Notes: a model not told the origin generated them from the letters alone. A stretch of 64,000 bases of DNA from Aureivirga sp. CE67 (GCF_015767245.1 NZ_JADOTV010000003.1:1-64000), one strand, 5' to 3'. Positions 10,069-19,793 are shown, counted from the stretch's first letter. Numbers and translations: made by a program.

Positions 10069-12582
10069 TTATTTTTGAATCAATATTTTTTTAGAAATTA
10101 AATGTTTTTCAGAAATAATCTTAAGAAGATATACACCATTCGGAATTGTTTCAAAATTCAAGACGGTATTTGGTGTAATTTTCTCAAAACTCTCTTTTGT
10201 TCTTAATTTTCCATTTAAATCATAAACGTAAACAGTTGATTCTTCATTTATTGAAGTGTTAATTGTAGCAGTACTGTTTATCGGGTTCGGAATTATTTGT
10301 ATTTGTTTGGAATCAGCTATAGAAGGATTTTCTACATTTAAACTTGTCTCTGTAACCGAATTTCTCCAAACTCCACGCCCATAAGTAGAAATAATTAAAT
10401 GATTTTCAACTGTGTTGATTTCTAAATCAGAGATTCTTACATTCGGTAAATCCGTATTATATAAAACCCATTCTTCCATTGTGTCATCGGTATAGTAGAT
10501 ATAATTGGATTGTGTTAAATAAACCGTATTATTTGGGGAGTTTTTTTGATGTGCAATTAGATTTCCAGCTCCTAGTTCTGTCGGTAAATTATGGGTGATA
10601 TTTTCCCATGTTTGTCCGTTGTCATAAGATTTATAAATTCCTTCATATGTTGTTACATAAATTAAAGAAGGATTATTTTGATTAAATTCCATTTTTAAAA
10701 TAGAATTAGATTCCTCTTCAGTAAAAGACATTATTTCTTCAAGTTCTAGCTTACCATTAGTAGTCTCAGAAGCAAGATAAAGTCGCTTTCTTGTTGAAAC
10801 CAAAACACGCTTATCGTTTGTAGGGTCTATTTTTATATTTCTTATTTTTCCATCAAAGCTAATTTCTGTTTCTGTTGCTAAAACTAGTTCATTATTCTCA
10901 ATTTTAAATAATTGTTCGTACCCAACATATAATGTTCCTTGATTACCAATTTCTAATGGTGTTACCCAATTACCTCTTCCATAATCAGTAATGATCATGG
11001 TTTCTGAATAACCTGAAGTATTATCATATTTTGCCAATCTATGTCCATATTGTAATGCTATGTAATATATATTTACGTTCAAAGGATCAATAGCTACGGA
11101 AACACCATCACCACTAGCAAAAAAACGCCAAGTATCTTCATCATAATAATATCCACCATTATCTTGTAGACCACTAATTATATTATCTGATGAATTCGAT
11201 GAATTGGCAATATTATATACCTCACTTATATTTAATCCTTTTGATTTATTACTAAAAATTAAATTATCTTCAGAAGTATAAATACCTCCATCTGAACAGA
11301 TGTAAAGTTTGTTATTGTAAAATTTTAAATCATGAATGTCAACATGAATTGAATAGTCAGCAGCTTCAAAACTAAGTCCACCATTAAGAGATTTATATAA
11401 ATAAAGGCAACCTGTATAAACAATATCTTCATCTACATCCGAAACAGTAATTGCTAAATTATAATAAACCTGTCCACTGTTATTATACAAATCAGAAGTA
11501 TAAATACTATGTCTTTGCTGAAAGGTTTCCCCTCCATCAGAAGATTTGTACACTCCTTGATAATCATCATCTGAATCTGAAACTAAAGCATAAATAACAT
11601 CTGGGTTTGCTGGTGTTACAGCTATAGCTATTCGTCCATTATTCCCAGGAATAGAATTTAATGGTGTGAAATTTAAACCCGAATCTATAGATTTATAAAT
11701 TTTAGAGGAAGATTGACTCCATCCTTGATCATTTCCTTTTACAGCATAAATAATAGATGAATTACTAGGATTTAATCTAATCTCTCTAACTTTTCCTGGT
11801 AATACATTTTCCCAAGTTTCTCCCGCGTCAGAACTTTTGAACAGCCCTTCAAATGAGCAAACCCATAAAATATTAGAATTATTAGGGTCGATTAAAATTT
11901 CTCCAGTAACTATATTATCTGGGAAATTTTCTAGTTTATTCCATGTGATACCTTGATCTGTAGATTTAAAAATTCCATGTGAGCTACTTTTTAATCCATC
12001 TTCATCACCAGTAGAAATATATATCACATCAGAGTTATTATAATCTACAGCGATACCAGATACTCCACGAAAAACGGAAAAACTAGTTAAAGACTCCCAG
12101 TTGTTTCCATGATCAATAGATTTCCAAAGACCACCATTAGGAGCTCCACAATAAATTACATCAGGATTATTAGGATCTACAAGTGAAATATTCAATCGTC
12201 CTTGTCCAGAAGAACTATTTAATTGTCCATCTGTTCCATTATCAAAAGGACCTAAAGGAATCCAAGAATTCATTTCGTCATTGGTTTCTCTTTTGTTTAA
12301 ATTATTCTCCCAAACTTCTGTAATTTGTTCTGAAGAAAATAAACTTCCATCTTGATTTACTTTATTTTCCCATGCATGTTTCCATCTTTCATAAACCTTA
12401 ATACCACTAGATTTATAGTTTCCATCGTTTTCTCTCCAGTACTTGTCTATTTCAGCAACTTTTTCTCTGAAATTATTAGTTTCAGATGTTTTGATTTTAT
12501 TTCCTGTAGGAGTTTGTATGTTCTGATTAAACCCTACAAAAGGCAATAGAAATAAAGTGTTTAATAGTAATTTTTTGTTCAT
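10069..12582 (-). CDS. Type IX-secreted BNR/sortilin-type beta-propeller protein
   Basis: 837 residues from the ATG at 12582. A start 10 codons upstream (12612) is also open, but the signal peptide MNKKLLLNTLFLLPFVGFNQ begins here. About 100-740 contain repeated Asp-box/sialidase-like blades (KSIDHGNNWESL, KSTDQGITWNKL, KSSDAGETWENV, KSYDNGQTWENI), as in VPS10/sortilin and BNR glycosidase folds. The C-terminal ~75 residues (QIIPNPINSTATI... to ISKKILIQK) are a type A sorting domain. No glycosidase catalytic residues can be assigned, so a binding role is as likely as an enzymatic one. Confidence 0.88.
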   Translation of the reverse strand: MNKKLLLNTLFLLPFVGFNQNIQTPTGNKIKTSETNNFREKVAEIDKYWRENDGNYKSSGIKVYERWKHAWENKVNQDGSLFSSEQITEVWENNLNKRETNDEMNSWIPLGPFDNGTDGQLNSSSGQGRLNISLVDPNNPDVIYCGAPNGGLWKSIDHGNNWESLTSFSVFRGVSGIAVDYNNSDVIYISTGDEDGLKSSSHGIFKSTDQGITWNKLENFPDNIVTGEILIDPNNSNILWVCSFEGLFKSSDAGETWENVLPGKVREIRLNPSNSSIIYAVKGNDQGWSQSSSKIYKSIDSGLNFTPLNSIPGNNGRIAIAVTPANPDVIYALVSDSDDDYQGVYKSSDGGETFQQRHSIYTSDLYNNSGQVYYNLAITVSDVDEDIVYTGCLYLYKSLNGGLSFEAADYSIHVDIHDLKFYNNKLYICSDGGIYTSEDNLIFSNKSKGLNISEVYNIANSSNSSDNIISGLQDNGGYYYDEDTWRFFASGDGVSVAIDPLNVNIYYIALQYGHRLAKYDNTSGYSETMIITDYGRGNWVTPLEIGNQGTLYVGYEQLFKIENNELVLATETEISFDGKIRNIKIDPTNDKRVLVSTRKRLYLASETTNGKLELEEIMSFTEEESNSILKMEFNQNNPSLIYVTTYEGIYKSYDNGQTWENITHNLPTELGAGNLIAHQKNSPNNTVYLTQSNYIYYTDDTMEEWVLYNTDLPNVRISDLEINTVENHLIISTYGRGVWRNSVTETSLNVENPSIADSKQIQIIPNPINSTATINTSINEESTVYVYDLNGKLRTKESFEKITPNTVLNFETIPNGVYLLKIISEKHLISKKILIQK

Positions 12583-12929
12583 TTTAATAAAGTTTTTTTG
12601 AAAAATTAACAATAATTATGCCTTAATGGGAATTTGTAGTAAAAAACACACGTTTTTTTTAAATATTCATTTATAGGTTGTTATATATGAAGTAAAGTGA
12701 GATAAGTATTTTTTTAAAATCAATAAAATTCCTAAAAAAAAGAGTTTGTGGTAGGACATTAAATAAAATTAAAACACCTATAATATAAACAGATCTAAAA
12801 AAAGAGTAGGGGGATTTTATATAGAGTGTAGTATTGTCTATTTTTAATTAAATAAAGTCAATTTGATTATTTATATAAAAAGAAGAAGAGATTTGTTTTA
12901 AAAAATAAAAAGATACTTCTATAAAAAAC

Positions 12930-12956
12930 AAAACCCACTCTAAGATTGAGTGGGAA
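12930..12956 (-). terminator. Terminator of grpE-dnaJ
   Basis: CCCACTC (12934-12940) pairs with GAGTGGG (12948-12954), with A-runs on the plus strand giving a T-rich tail on the minus strand. It is 105 bases past the dnaJ stop. The rest of the 12583-13060 gap is very AT-rich and shows no gene. Confidence 0.75.
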
Positions 12957-13060
12957 AAATTGCTATGAAAAAGAAAAAGTCATTATTAGTATGTGTCTAA
13001 TAACAATGCAAATATATGTGATGACTTTAATATATGCAAGACTTTTCTTAAATATTTTTG

Positions 13061-14203
13061 TTATGAAAACATGTCTTTTACCTTGTCAAAGAAAGATTTC
13101 TCTGATTTTGAAGGTTTTGGAGTGAAATTAGAATCTTCAGACATTTTTTCGAAAAATGCTTTTTGTTCTTTATTTAAACTCTGAGGAGTCCAAACGTTTA
13201 CATGAACTAATAAATCTCCAGTTCCATATCCTTCGATACTTGGTAATCCTTTTCCTCTTAAACGTAAAATCTTTCCAGATTGTGTTCCTTGTTTGATTGG
13301 AATTTTAACTTTACCAGTAACAGTTTCAATTTCTTTAGAAGCTCCTAAAGCAGCATCTGAAAAACTGATATATAAATCATAGTGTAAATTATTTCCTTCT
13401 CTCGTTAAAGTATCGTGAGCTAATTCTTCAATTACAACTAATAAGTCACCAGGAATAGAATGATCACCAGGTGCATCATTTCCTTTTCCACTTACTTTTA
13501 GTTGAATTCCTTCTGTAACTCCAGCAGGAATTTTAATTGAAACCATTTCCTCTTTTGTAACCATTCCAAATGCATCTGTTCCACTTGGTTTGTTTCTAAT
13601 AGTTTGCCCAGTTCCTTGACAAGTGTGACAAGTAGCAGCAGTTTGCATTCTACCTAAAATAGTATTTGTAACTTTCATTACTTGTCCAGCACCATTACAT
13701 GTAGAACAAGTAGCGTAACTTACACCATCTGCTTGTACTTTTCTTTTTACTTTTACTTTCTTCTCAACACCATTAGCGATATCTTCTAAAGTAAGTTTCA
13801 CTCGGATTCTTAGGTTTGAACCTTTAGCTCTTCTTGGCCCACGGCTTCCACCGCCACCAAAACCTCCTCCGAATCCACCACCGCCACCAAAGGCGCTTCC
13901 GAAGATGTCTCCAAACTGACTAAAGATATCATCCATGTTCATTCCTCCAGCACCGTGGAAACCTCCGCCTCCAGCACCGCCTTCGAATGCAGCATGTCCA
14001 AACTGATCATAACGAGCTTTCTTATTCTCGTCACTTAGTATTTCATATGCTTCAGCAGCTTTTTTAAATTTTTCTTCAGCTTCCGTATCACCAGGATTTT
14101 TATCTGGGTGATATTGGATAGCCATTTTTCTATAAGCTTTCTTAATCTCTACTGTTGTAGCGCTCTTTGAAACACCAAGTATTTCGTAATAATCTTGTTT
14201 CAT
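13061..14203 (-). CDS. dnaJ: Chaperone DnaJ with reduced zinc finger
   Basis: 380 residues. DnaJ is the Hsp40 co-chaperone that stimulates the DnaK ATPase and delivers substrates. J domain 1-72 with the HPD motif at 32-34; Gly/Phe-rich linker about 74-125; zinc-binding region from 160; C-terminal substrate domains to 360. Only two CxxCxGxG motifs are present (C165/C168 and C191/C194), where type I DnaJ normally has four. They are adjacent and separated by a hairpin, so they match motifs 2 and 3 of the classical protein. Reduced zinc fingers of this kind are, from memory, common in Flavobacteriaceae. It lies 18 bases after grpE in the same operon. Confidence 0.97.
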   Translation of the reverse strand: MKQDYYEILGVSKSATTVEIKKAYRKMAIQYHPDKNPGDTEAEEKFKKAAEAYEILSDENKKARYDQFGHAAFEGGAGGGGFHGAGGMNMDDIFSQFGDIFGSAFGGGGGFGGGFGGGGSRGPRRAKGSNLRIRVKLTLEDIANGVEKKVKVKRKVQADGVSYATCSTCNGAGQVMKVTNTILGRMQTAATCHTCQGTGQTIRNKPSGTDAFGMVTKEEMVSIKIPAGVTEGIQLKVSGKGNDAPGDHSIPGDLLVVIEELAHDTLTREGNNLHYDLYISFSDAALGASKEIETVTGKVKIPIKQGTQSGKILRLRGKGLPSIEGYGTGDLLVHVNVWTPQSLNKEQKAFFEKMSEDSNFTPKPSKSEKSFFDKVKDMFS

Positions 14204-14221
14204 GACTTGTTTGGGGTATTA

Positions 14222-14827
14222 TTAATGTCCTATAACTACTTTAGGGAAACGAATTGTTTTGTCTCCTAATTTATATCCTTGTTCTACTACATCGATGATT
14301 TTTCCTTTTAAATCTTCTGATGGAGCAGGAATTTGTGTAATAGCTTCGTGTTCGTCAGCATCAAATGCATCACCAACTTTTACTTCAATAGCTAAAAGAC
14401 CTTTTTGAGTAAGTGTGTTTCTAAATTTGTCAGAGATTAATTTCATTCCTTGGAATAAAGTATCATCCTCAGATTTTTCGATTTCTGCCAAACCTCTGTC
14501 GAAATCATCTAAAATTGGCAGTAAAACTGTCATTAATTCTTGGTTGGCAGTTTTAAATAAATCTAATCTTTCCTTTGCAGTTCTTTTTTTATAATTTTCA
14601 AACTCAGCAAAAAGACGTAAGAATTTTTCTTTTTCTTGTTTTATTTGCCCCTCAAGTTCTTCTACAGGATTCACATCCTCAGCCTTTTCTTGCTTTGAGT
14701 TTTCTTGAGTTGCCTCCTCTGCATTATTTACGTTTTTATTCTCTAAATCTTTATCGTCTGTTTTATTCTTGCTCATAAGATGTTTATTATAATAATTTTT
14801 GACTTTGCTAAACAAATTCATTGCCAT
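14222..14827 (-). CDS. grpE: Nucleotide exchange factor GrpE
   Basis: GrpE releases ADP from DnaK. The N-terminal ~70 residues are charged and probably disordered or coiled coil. The conserved core runs from about residue 85 (FLRLFAEFENYKKRTAKERLDL) through the DNA-facing beta domain (VGDAFDADEHEAI) to GYKLGDKTIRFPKVVIGH, the usual C-terminus. Two starts are possible: ATG at 14827 (201 aa) and ATG at 14776 (MSKNKTDDKD, 184 aa). Most relatives begin like the shorter form, so 14776 may be right. It is followed by dnaJ after 18 bases. Confidence 0.95.
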   Translation of the reverse strand: MAMNLFSKVKNYYNKHLMSKNKTDDKDLENKNVNNAEEATQENSKQEKAEDVNPVEELEGQIKQEKEKFLRLFAEFENYKKRTAKERLDLFKTANQELMTVLLPILDDFDRGLAEIEKSEDDTLFQGMKLISDKFRNTLTQKGLLAIEVKVGDAFDADEHEAITQIPAPSEDLKGKIIDVVEQGYKLGDKTIRFPKVVIGH

Positions 14828-14838
14828 TAATGTTTTTA

Positions 14839-14851
14839 TGACATCCTGTCA
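14839..14851 (-). promoter_or_regulatory. TGACA-N3-TGTCA dyad upstream of grpE
   Basis: A perfect 5-bp inverted repeat, TGACAtccTGTCA, lies between the murA terminator and the first possible grpE ATG. No TAnnTTTG promoter is visible here. Its position ahead of a heat-shock operon makes an operator or alternative sigma site possible, but no known regulator is matched. Confidence 0.35.
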
Positions 14852-14854
14852 GAA

Positions 14855-14882
14855 AAAACGCCCACATTTGTGAGCGTTTTTA
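14855..14882 (-). terminator. Terminator of DUF4290-murA
   Basis: Stem AAAACGCcCAC with GTGaGCGTTTT (one unpaired base pair inside), followed on the minus strand by a T-run. It lies about 30 bases past the murA stop. Confidence 0.85.
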
Positions 14883-14911
14883 ACATTATTTGACAAAATG
14901 TATCTTTCTAT

Positions 14912-16219
14912 TTAATCAATTCTTTCAATTTTAGCTCCAATTGCGCGAAGTCTTTCATCGATATATTGGTAACCTCTATCAATTTGTTCGATATTATGAA
15001 TTGTACTTGTTCCTTTTGCAGAAAGTGCAGCAATTAATAATGAAATTCCTGCTCTAATATCAGGGGAAGTCATTGTTGTAGCTTTTAAAGTAGATTCATG
15101 GTTCATTCCAATTACAGTAGCTCTGTGTGGATCACATAAAATTACTTTCGCTCCCATATCAATTAATTTATCTACGAAGAATAGTCTACTTTCAAACATT
15201 TTTTGGTGAATTAAAACACTTCCTTTTGCTTGCGTAGCTACGACTAATACGATACTTAATAAATCCGGTGTGAAACCTGGCCATGGAGCATCAGAAACTG
15301 TAAGGATAGAACCATCCATGTAGTTTTGTACTTCATAAGATTCTTGAGCTGGAATGTAAATATCATCATTTACTTTCTCTAATTTAATTCCAAGCTTTGA
15401 AAATACTGAAGGAATAACTCCTAAATCCTTCCAACTAACATTCTTAATCGTTAATTCAGATTTAGTCATTGCAGCCATACCAATCCAACTTCCAATTTCA
15501 ATCATATCTGGAAGAATTCTGTGTGTACAACCTCCTAATTTTTCAACTCCTTCAATTGTTAATAGGTTAGAAGCAATTCCTGAAATTTTTGCTCCCATTC
15601 TGTTTAACATCTTACAAAGTTGTTGTAAATATGGCTCACAAGCTGCATTGTAAATAGTTGTTGTTCCTCTTGCAAGAACAGCTGCCATTACAATATTTGC
15701 AGTTCCTGTTACAGAAGCTTCGTCCAATAACATGTCAGTTCCATGTAATTCATCAGCTTCTACACCATAAAAATATTCTTCTCTATTATATCTAAATTTT
15801 GCACCAAGTTTAATAAATCCTTCAAAGTGCGTATCTAATCTTCTTCTTCCGATTTTATCACCTCCTGGTCTAGGAATATAACCTTTACCAAAACGTGCTA
15901 ATAAAGGACCTACTATCATAATAGAACCTCTTAAAGAACTTCCGTCTTTTTTGAATTGTTCAGATTCTAAATAAGCTAAATTTAAATCATCTGCTTGGAA
16001 GCAATATGAGTCTGGAGATAATTGTTCTTTTTTAACTCCTAGTTGTTCTAATATATAGATAAGTTTATTTACGTCTCTAATATTAGGAACATTTTCTATT
16101 ATTACTTTTTCATCCGTAAGTAAAACGGCACATAATATCTGTAATGCTTCGTTTTTTGCTCCTTGCGGTGTAATGCTTCCTCTTAATTTATGTCCTCCTT
16201 CTATTTTAAATGTAGCCAT
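14912..16219 (-). CDS. murA: UDP-N-acetylglucosamine 1-carboxyvinyltransferase
   Basis: 435 residues, normal length. MurA transfers enolpyruvate from PEP to UDP-GlcNAc, the first committed step of peptidoglycan synthesis. The conserved Lys22 in QGAKNEAL is present. The active-site loop reads RPGGDKIGRRRLDTH, so the residue at the position of the usual catalytic Cys (Cys115 in E. coli) is Asp121. Cys-to-Asp is the known natural change that makes MurA insensitive to fosfomycin in mycobacteria and Chlamydia. It follows the DUF4290 gene by 11 bases, so the two are co-transcribed. Confidence 0.97.
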   Translation of the reverse strand: MATFKIEGGHKLRGSITPQGAKNEALQILCAVLLTDEKVIIENVPNIRDVNKLIYILEQLGVKKEQLSPDSYCFQADDLNLAYLESEQFKKDGSSLRGSIMIVGPLLARFGKGYIPRPGGDKIGRRRLDTHFEGFIKLGAKFRYNREEYFYGVEADELHGTDMLLDEASVTGTANIVMAAVLARGTTTIYNAACEPYLQQLCKMLNRMGAKISGIASNLLTIEGVEKLGGCTHRILPDMIEIGSWIGMAAMTKSELTIKNVSWKDLGVIPSVFSKLGIKLEKVNDDIYIPAQESYEVQNYMDGSILTVSDAPWPGFTPDLLSIVLVVATQAKGSVLIHQKMFESRLFFVDKLIDMGAKVILCDPHRATVIGMNHESTLKATTMTSPDIRAGISLLIAALSAKGTSTIHNIEQIDRGYQYIDERLRAIGAKIERID

Positions 16220-16230
16220 GTATTTTATTT

Positions 16231-16974
16231 CTATTTTTTAGTTCTTTGATAGTTTGGTTTATTGTTATTATTATTTCTTCTTTGATTATTATTCTGTTGG
16301 TAGCTAGAACGATTATTTGTACGATAGCTACTATTGTTAGAATTACTTTGGTTATTGTTTTGAGAAAAACCTACACTATTAGGGCTTTTCTTTGGAGTTT
16401 TGATAACCTTCTTTTTTACAAGATTTTTAGAGTCCGAAAGCACTTCTTCAGAATCTCTTAAATCAATTTTTCCATCAGATAGCTCATAAAGATGATTAAA
16501 AATCACATCATCTTTTACAGTATCTTTATTCCAATTTAAGAAACACTTCTTCATATGATTCGCAATAGCGAAAATCAAAGCTTCTTTTTGCTCACCTTCC
16601 TCCCAAGTTAGAGCAACATCAATCATTGTTTGAATGTTATGTCCGTAGAATCTATATTTTGAAGCAGATTTTGGATAAGGAAGTTTTTCAGGTTTTTGAG
16701 TTAATTCTTCTTTAGATGGCTTTTCAAATGGAGAATCAACGTCTAAATCAAATTTAGCCATGATAAATAATTGATCCCATAATTTGTGTTGGAAATCTGG
16801 AACATCTCTAAGGTGAGGTTGTAAATTTCCCATCACATCTATGATCGCTTTTGCCATCTTATTTCTCTCATCTTTATCTTCAAGAGTTTTACAATGATTT
16901 ACTAATTTTTGTATATGTCGTCCATATTCAGGAATAATCAAAGGTTTTCTTTCAGAGTTATATTCTAGTTCCAT
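16231..16974 (-). CDS. DUF4290 family protein
   Basis: 247 residues. The conserved family part is residues 1-~190 (MELEYNSERKPLIIPEYGRHIQ, LWDQLFIMAKFDLDVDSPF, KYRFYGHNIQTMIDVALTWEEG). The C-terminal ~50 residues are a low-complexity Asn/Gln/Arg tail (NNRSSYQQNNNQRRNNNNN), basic and probably disordered; such tails often bind RNA, but that is a guess. The DUF4290-murA order with 11 bases between is conserved in Flavobacteriaceae to my knowledge, and suggests a link to cell-wall growth. The molecular function is unknown. Confidence 0.88.
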   Translation of the reverse strand: MELEYNSERKPLIIPEYGRHIQKLVNHCKTLEDKDERNKMAKAIIDVMGNLQPHLRDVPDFQHKLWDQLFIMAKFDLDVDSPFEKPSKEELTQKPEKLPYPKSASKYRFYGHNIQTMIDVALTWEEGEQKEALIFAIANHMKKCFLNWNKDTVKDDVIFNHLYELSDGKIDLRDSEEVLSDSKNLVKKKVIKTPKKSPNSVGFSQNNNQSNSNNSSYRTNNRSSYQQNNNQRRNNNNNKPNYQRTKK

Positions 16975-17268
16975 TTCTATTTCAGTGTTTTAAGCGTTAT
17001 ACTTATCTTTTAGACAAGAATTGCAAATTACAATTTTTTATTTTGTAATACATTATTTGACCACAAACATTTCTTGAAAGTATATATACCATTAAATATT
17101 TTCTAAAAATAAGGTCTTTATCCTAAAACGATTATGTATAAAAGTTAAGTTAATTTTAAATTACATTATATTTTTCATGTAAAAATTTTACTTTTAATTT
17201 CAAAAAATATAGTTTTGCTTTATTAGAAAGAAACTACGAAAAATTTTAGAAAGTTTAAATTTTCTAAT

Positions 17269-17276
17269 TACTTTTG
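17269..17276 (+). promoter_or_regulatory. -7 element (TACTTTTG) of the sucD promoter
   Basis: Exact match to the Bacteroidota -7 pattern TAnnTTTG, 48 bases before the sucD ATG. No good -33 TTG is seen at the usual 19-21 base spacing. The surrounding 16975-17324 gap between divergent genes is otherwise AT-rich leader sequence. Confidence 0.55.
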
Positions 17277-17324
17277 CGTAGGTTCGAAAACAAAATATTG
17301 ACACAATAAATAATTATAACATAA

Positions 17325-18200
17325 ATGAGCGTCTTAGTAAATAAAGATTCAAAAATCATTGTACAAGGATTTACAGGAAGCGAAGGAACTTTCCACGCTT
17401 CTCAAATGATAGAATACGGAACGAATGTTGTTGGTGGTGTTACTCCAGGAAAAGGAGGACAAACGCACTTAGACAGACCAGTATTTAATACTGTACTAGA
17501 TGCAGTAACTAAAGTAGGAGCTGATACTTCTATTATTTTTGTACCGCCAGCATTTGCAGCAGATGCTATTATGGAATCTGCAGATGCAGGAATCAAAGTT
17601 ATTATTTGTATTACAGAAGGAATTCCTGTAGCAGATATGACTAAGGTAAAAGAATATATCGCTGATAAAGATTGTAGATTAGTTGGTCCTAACTGTCCAG
17701 GAGTTATTACTCCAGATGAAGCTAAAGTTGGTATTATGCCAGGATTTATCTTCAAGAAAGGAAACGTAGGAATCGTATCTAAGTCTGGAACTTTAACTTA
17801 CGAAGCTGCTGACCAAGTTGTAAAACAAGGTTATGGAGTTACTACTGCAATTGGAATCGGAGGAGATCCAATTATCGGTACTACTACAAAAGAAGCTGTT
17901 GAGTTATTAATGAATGACGATGAGACAGAATGTATCGTAATGATCGGAGAAATCGGTGGACAATTAGAAGCAGAAGCTGCTGAGTGGATCAAAGCTGATG
18001 GAAACAGAAAGCCTGTTGTAGGATTTATCGCTGGACAAACTGCTCCTGCTGGTAGAACAATGGGACACGCTGGTGCAATCGTTGGAGGAAAAGATGATAC
18101 AGCACAAGCTAAAATGGAAATCTTAGCTGCTAACGGAATTCACGTTGTAAGTTCTCCTGCTAAAATTGGAGAAAAAGTTGCAGAGGTTTTAAAAAAATAA
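17325..18200 (+). CDS. sucD: Succinate-CoA ligase, alpha subunit
   Basis: 291 residues. It forms succinate, ATP or GTP and CoA from succinyl-CoA in the TCA cycle, together with the beta subunit SucC (not in this window). The N-terminal CoA-binding Rossmann domain begins [20 protein letters not shown]. The phosphorylated active-site histidine is His248 in [14 protein letters not shown]. Length and both domains are normal. Codon use is TTA-rich for leucine, like most of the window. It is monocistronic, with its own terminator at 18231. Confidence 0.98.
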   Translation: MSVLVNKDSKIIVQGFTGSEGTFHASQMIEYGTNVVGGVTPGKGGQTHLDRPVFNTVLDAVTKVGADTSIIFVPPAFAADAIMESADAGIKVIICITEGIPVADMTKVKEYIADKDCRLVGPNCPGVITPDEAKVGIMPGFIFKKGNVGIVSKSGTLTYEAADQVVKQGYGVTTAIGIGGDPIIGTTTKEAVELLMNDDETECIVMIGEIGGQLEAEAAEWIKADGNRKPVVGFIAGQTAPAGRTMGHAGAIVGGKDDTAQAKMEILAANGIHVVSSPAKIGEKVAEVLKK

Positions 18201-18230
18201 TCTAGGAATAGATTTAAAACTTAAATAAAT

Positions 18231-18271
18231 AAAAGATGTCTTGAAATTAAATATTTTGAGGCATCTTTTTT
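18231..18271 (+). terminator. Terminator of sucD
   Basis: AAAAGATGtCT pairs with AGgCATCTTTT across a loop, followed by a T-run. Confidence 0.8.
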
Positions 18272-18302
18272 GTTTCTATCTAATTCAAATCAATTAGATA
18301 CT

Positions 18303-18310
18303 TATATTTG
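18303..18310 (+). promoter_or_regulatory. -7 element (TATATTTG) for the M24 peptidase operon
   Basis: Exact TAnnTTTG match 28 bases before the ATG at 18339. A clear -33 TTG at the usual distance is lacking. Confidence 0.5.
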
Positions 18311-18338
18311 TTTACAATTCAATTTAAAAATAAATTTT

Positions 18339-19775
18339 ATGAAAATCTTTTATGCACTTTCTCTATGTATTCTTGTTTATACATTTTCTTTTGCTCAGAA
18401 TAGAAATTTTGACAAAGATTATCTAAGTAATGAATTTCATAAAGAAAGACGAGAAGCTGTAAGAAAAATGCTACCAGAAAATAGTGTTGCAGTTTTCTTT
18501 ACTAATCCTATTCGAAATCGTTCTAATGATGTAGATTATGTATATCATCAAAATCCGGACTTTTATTATCTAACAGGACATCAAGAACCAAATGCTGTAC
18601 TTGTGATTTTTTCTGAAAAACAAGCAAATGGTGAAGATGAAATTATTTTTGTAGAAAAAAGAGACCCTAGACATGAACAATGGAATGGTCCTATGCTTGG
18701 TGTAGAAGGCGCTAAAAATAAGCTAGGATTTAATTATGCCACAACTGGGGCACAATTTATGGAAGGTGCTGTAGACTTTAAAAAATATGATAAAGTACTT
18801 TTCTTTAATTTTGAAGATGATTATCGTAATCATAGAGATAAACCTGCAGATCTTTATAAACTTATAGAAAGTTTTAAAACACAACTTATCACAGAAAATC
18901 TTCCTACAGATGGTGTAAAATTTCATTCTGGAATTGATGCAAGTTCTCTAACTGGTATTATGGATAAGCTAAGAGGAGTTAAACAAAAAGAAGAATTACG
19001 TTTACTTAAAAAAGCTATAGAAATTTCAGCTATTGGTCAAATAGAAGTTATGAAAGCGATGCATCCTGGTATGACAGAAAGAGAAGTGCAAGGAATTCAT
19101 GAATTTGTATATAAAAAATATGGTTCTGAGTATGAAGGTTATCCTTCTATTGTAGGAGCTGGTAATAATGGTTGTGTACTTCATTATATAGAAAATAGTA
19201 AGACAAAAATTGAAGGAGAACTAATTCTTATGGATCTTGGAGCAGAATATCATGGTTATACTGCAGATGTTACTAGAACGATTCCTGTAAATGGTAAGTT
19301 TACGAAAGAACAAAAAGCTATTTATGATATTGTTTATGATGCACAAACTGCTGGAATTGCAGAAGCAAAAGCTGGAAATAGTTTTTGGGCTCCAAATATG
19401 GCTGCAAGAAAAGTGATTAATGAAGGTTTAGCAAAACTTGGAATTATTTCTTCTCCTAGTGCAAATCATAATTATCTTCCGCATGGTACTTCGCATCATC
19501 TTGGACTAGATGTTCATGATAGAGGAGGTTATGGAGCTTTAGAAAAAAATATGGTTATTACTGTAGAGCCTGGTATATATATTCCTGAAGGAAGTCCTTG
19601 TGATGAAAAATGGTGGGGAATTGCTGTTCGTATTGAAGATGATATTCTTATTACAGACGGAGAACCTATAAATCTTTCTGAAATGGCTCCTAGAAAGTCT
19701 GAAGACATAGAGAAACTTATGAGTGAAAAAAGTCCTTTAGATGATTTTAAACTTCCTGAGCTTCCTACAAAATAA
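18339..19775 (+). CDS. Periplasmic Xaa-Pro aminopeptidase (M24B)
   Basis: 478 residues from the ATG at 18339. An in-frame ATG at 18270 lies before the -7 element and gives no sensible signal peptide, so it is rejected. Signal peptide MKIFYALSLCILVYTFSFAQ. An aminopeptidase P N-terminal domain occupies about 25-180; the M24 pita-bread catalytic domain follows. The five metal ligands are visible: Asp299, Asp310, His386 (in SHHLGLDVHD), Glu410 (TVEPGIYI) and Glu433 (RIEDD). It removes N-terminal residues ahead of proline, here probably in the periplasm. Leucine is coded mostly by CTT/CTA, unlike sucD. It is followed after 18 bases by a gene with the same codon bias. Confidence 0.93.
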   Translation: MKIFYALSLCILVYTFSFAQNRNFDKDYLSNEFHKERREAVRKMLPENSVAVFFTNPIRNRSNDVDYVYHQNPDFYYLTGHQEPNAVLVIFSEKQANGEDEIIFVEKRDPRHEQWNGPMLGVEGAKNKLGFNYATTGAQFMEGAVDFKKYDKVLFFNFEDDYRNHRDKPADLYKLIESFKTQLITENLPTDGVKFHSGIDASSLTGIMDKLRGVKQKEELRLLKKAIEISAIGQIEVMKAMHPGMTEREVQGIHEFVYKKYGSEYEGYPSIVGAGNNGCVLHYIENSKTKIEGELILMDLGAEYHGYTADVTRTIPVNGKFTKEQKAIYDIVYDAQTAGIAEAKAGNSFWAPNMAARKVINEGLAKLGIISSPSANHNYLPHGTSHHLGLDVHDRGGYGALEKNMVITVEPGIYIPEGSPCDEKWWGIAVRIEDDILITDGEPINLSEMAPRKSEDIEKLMSEKSPLDDFKLPELPTK

Positions 19776-19793
19776 ATTGAAACAAAACATTCT

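Noticed and set aside
16231-16461. Asn-rich tail as an expanded microsatellite
   Set aside because: The AAT/AAC codons are mixed and interrupted by Arg, Gln and Ser codons, so it is a low-complexity protein tail.
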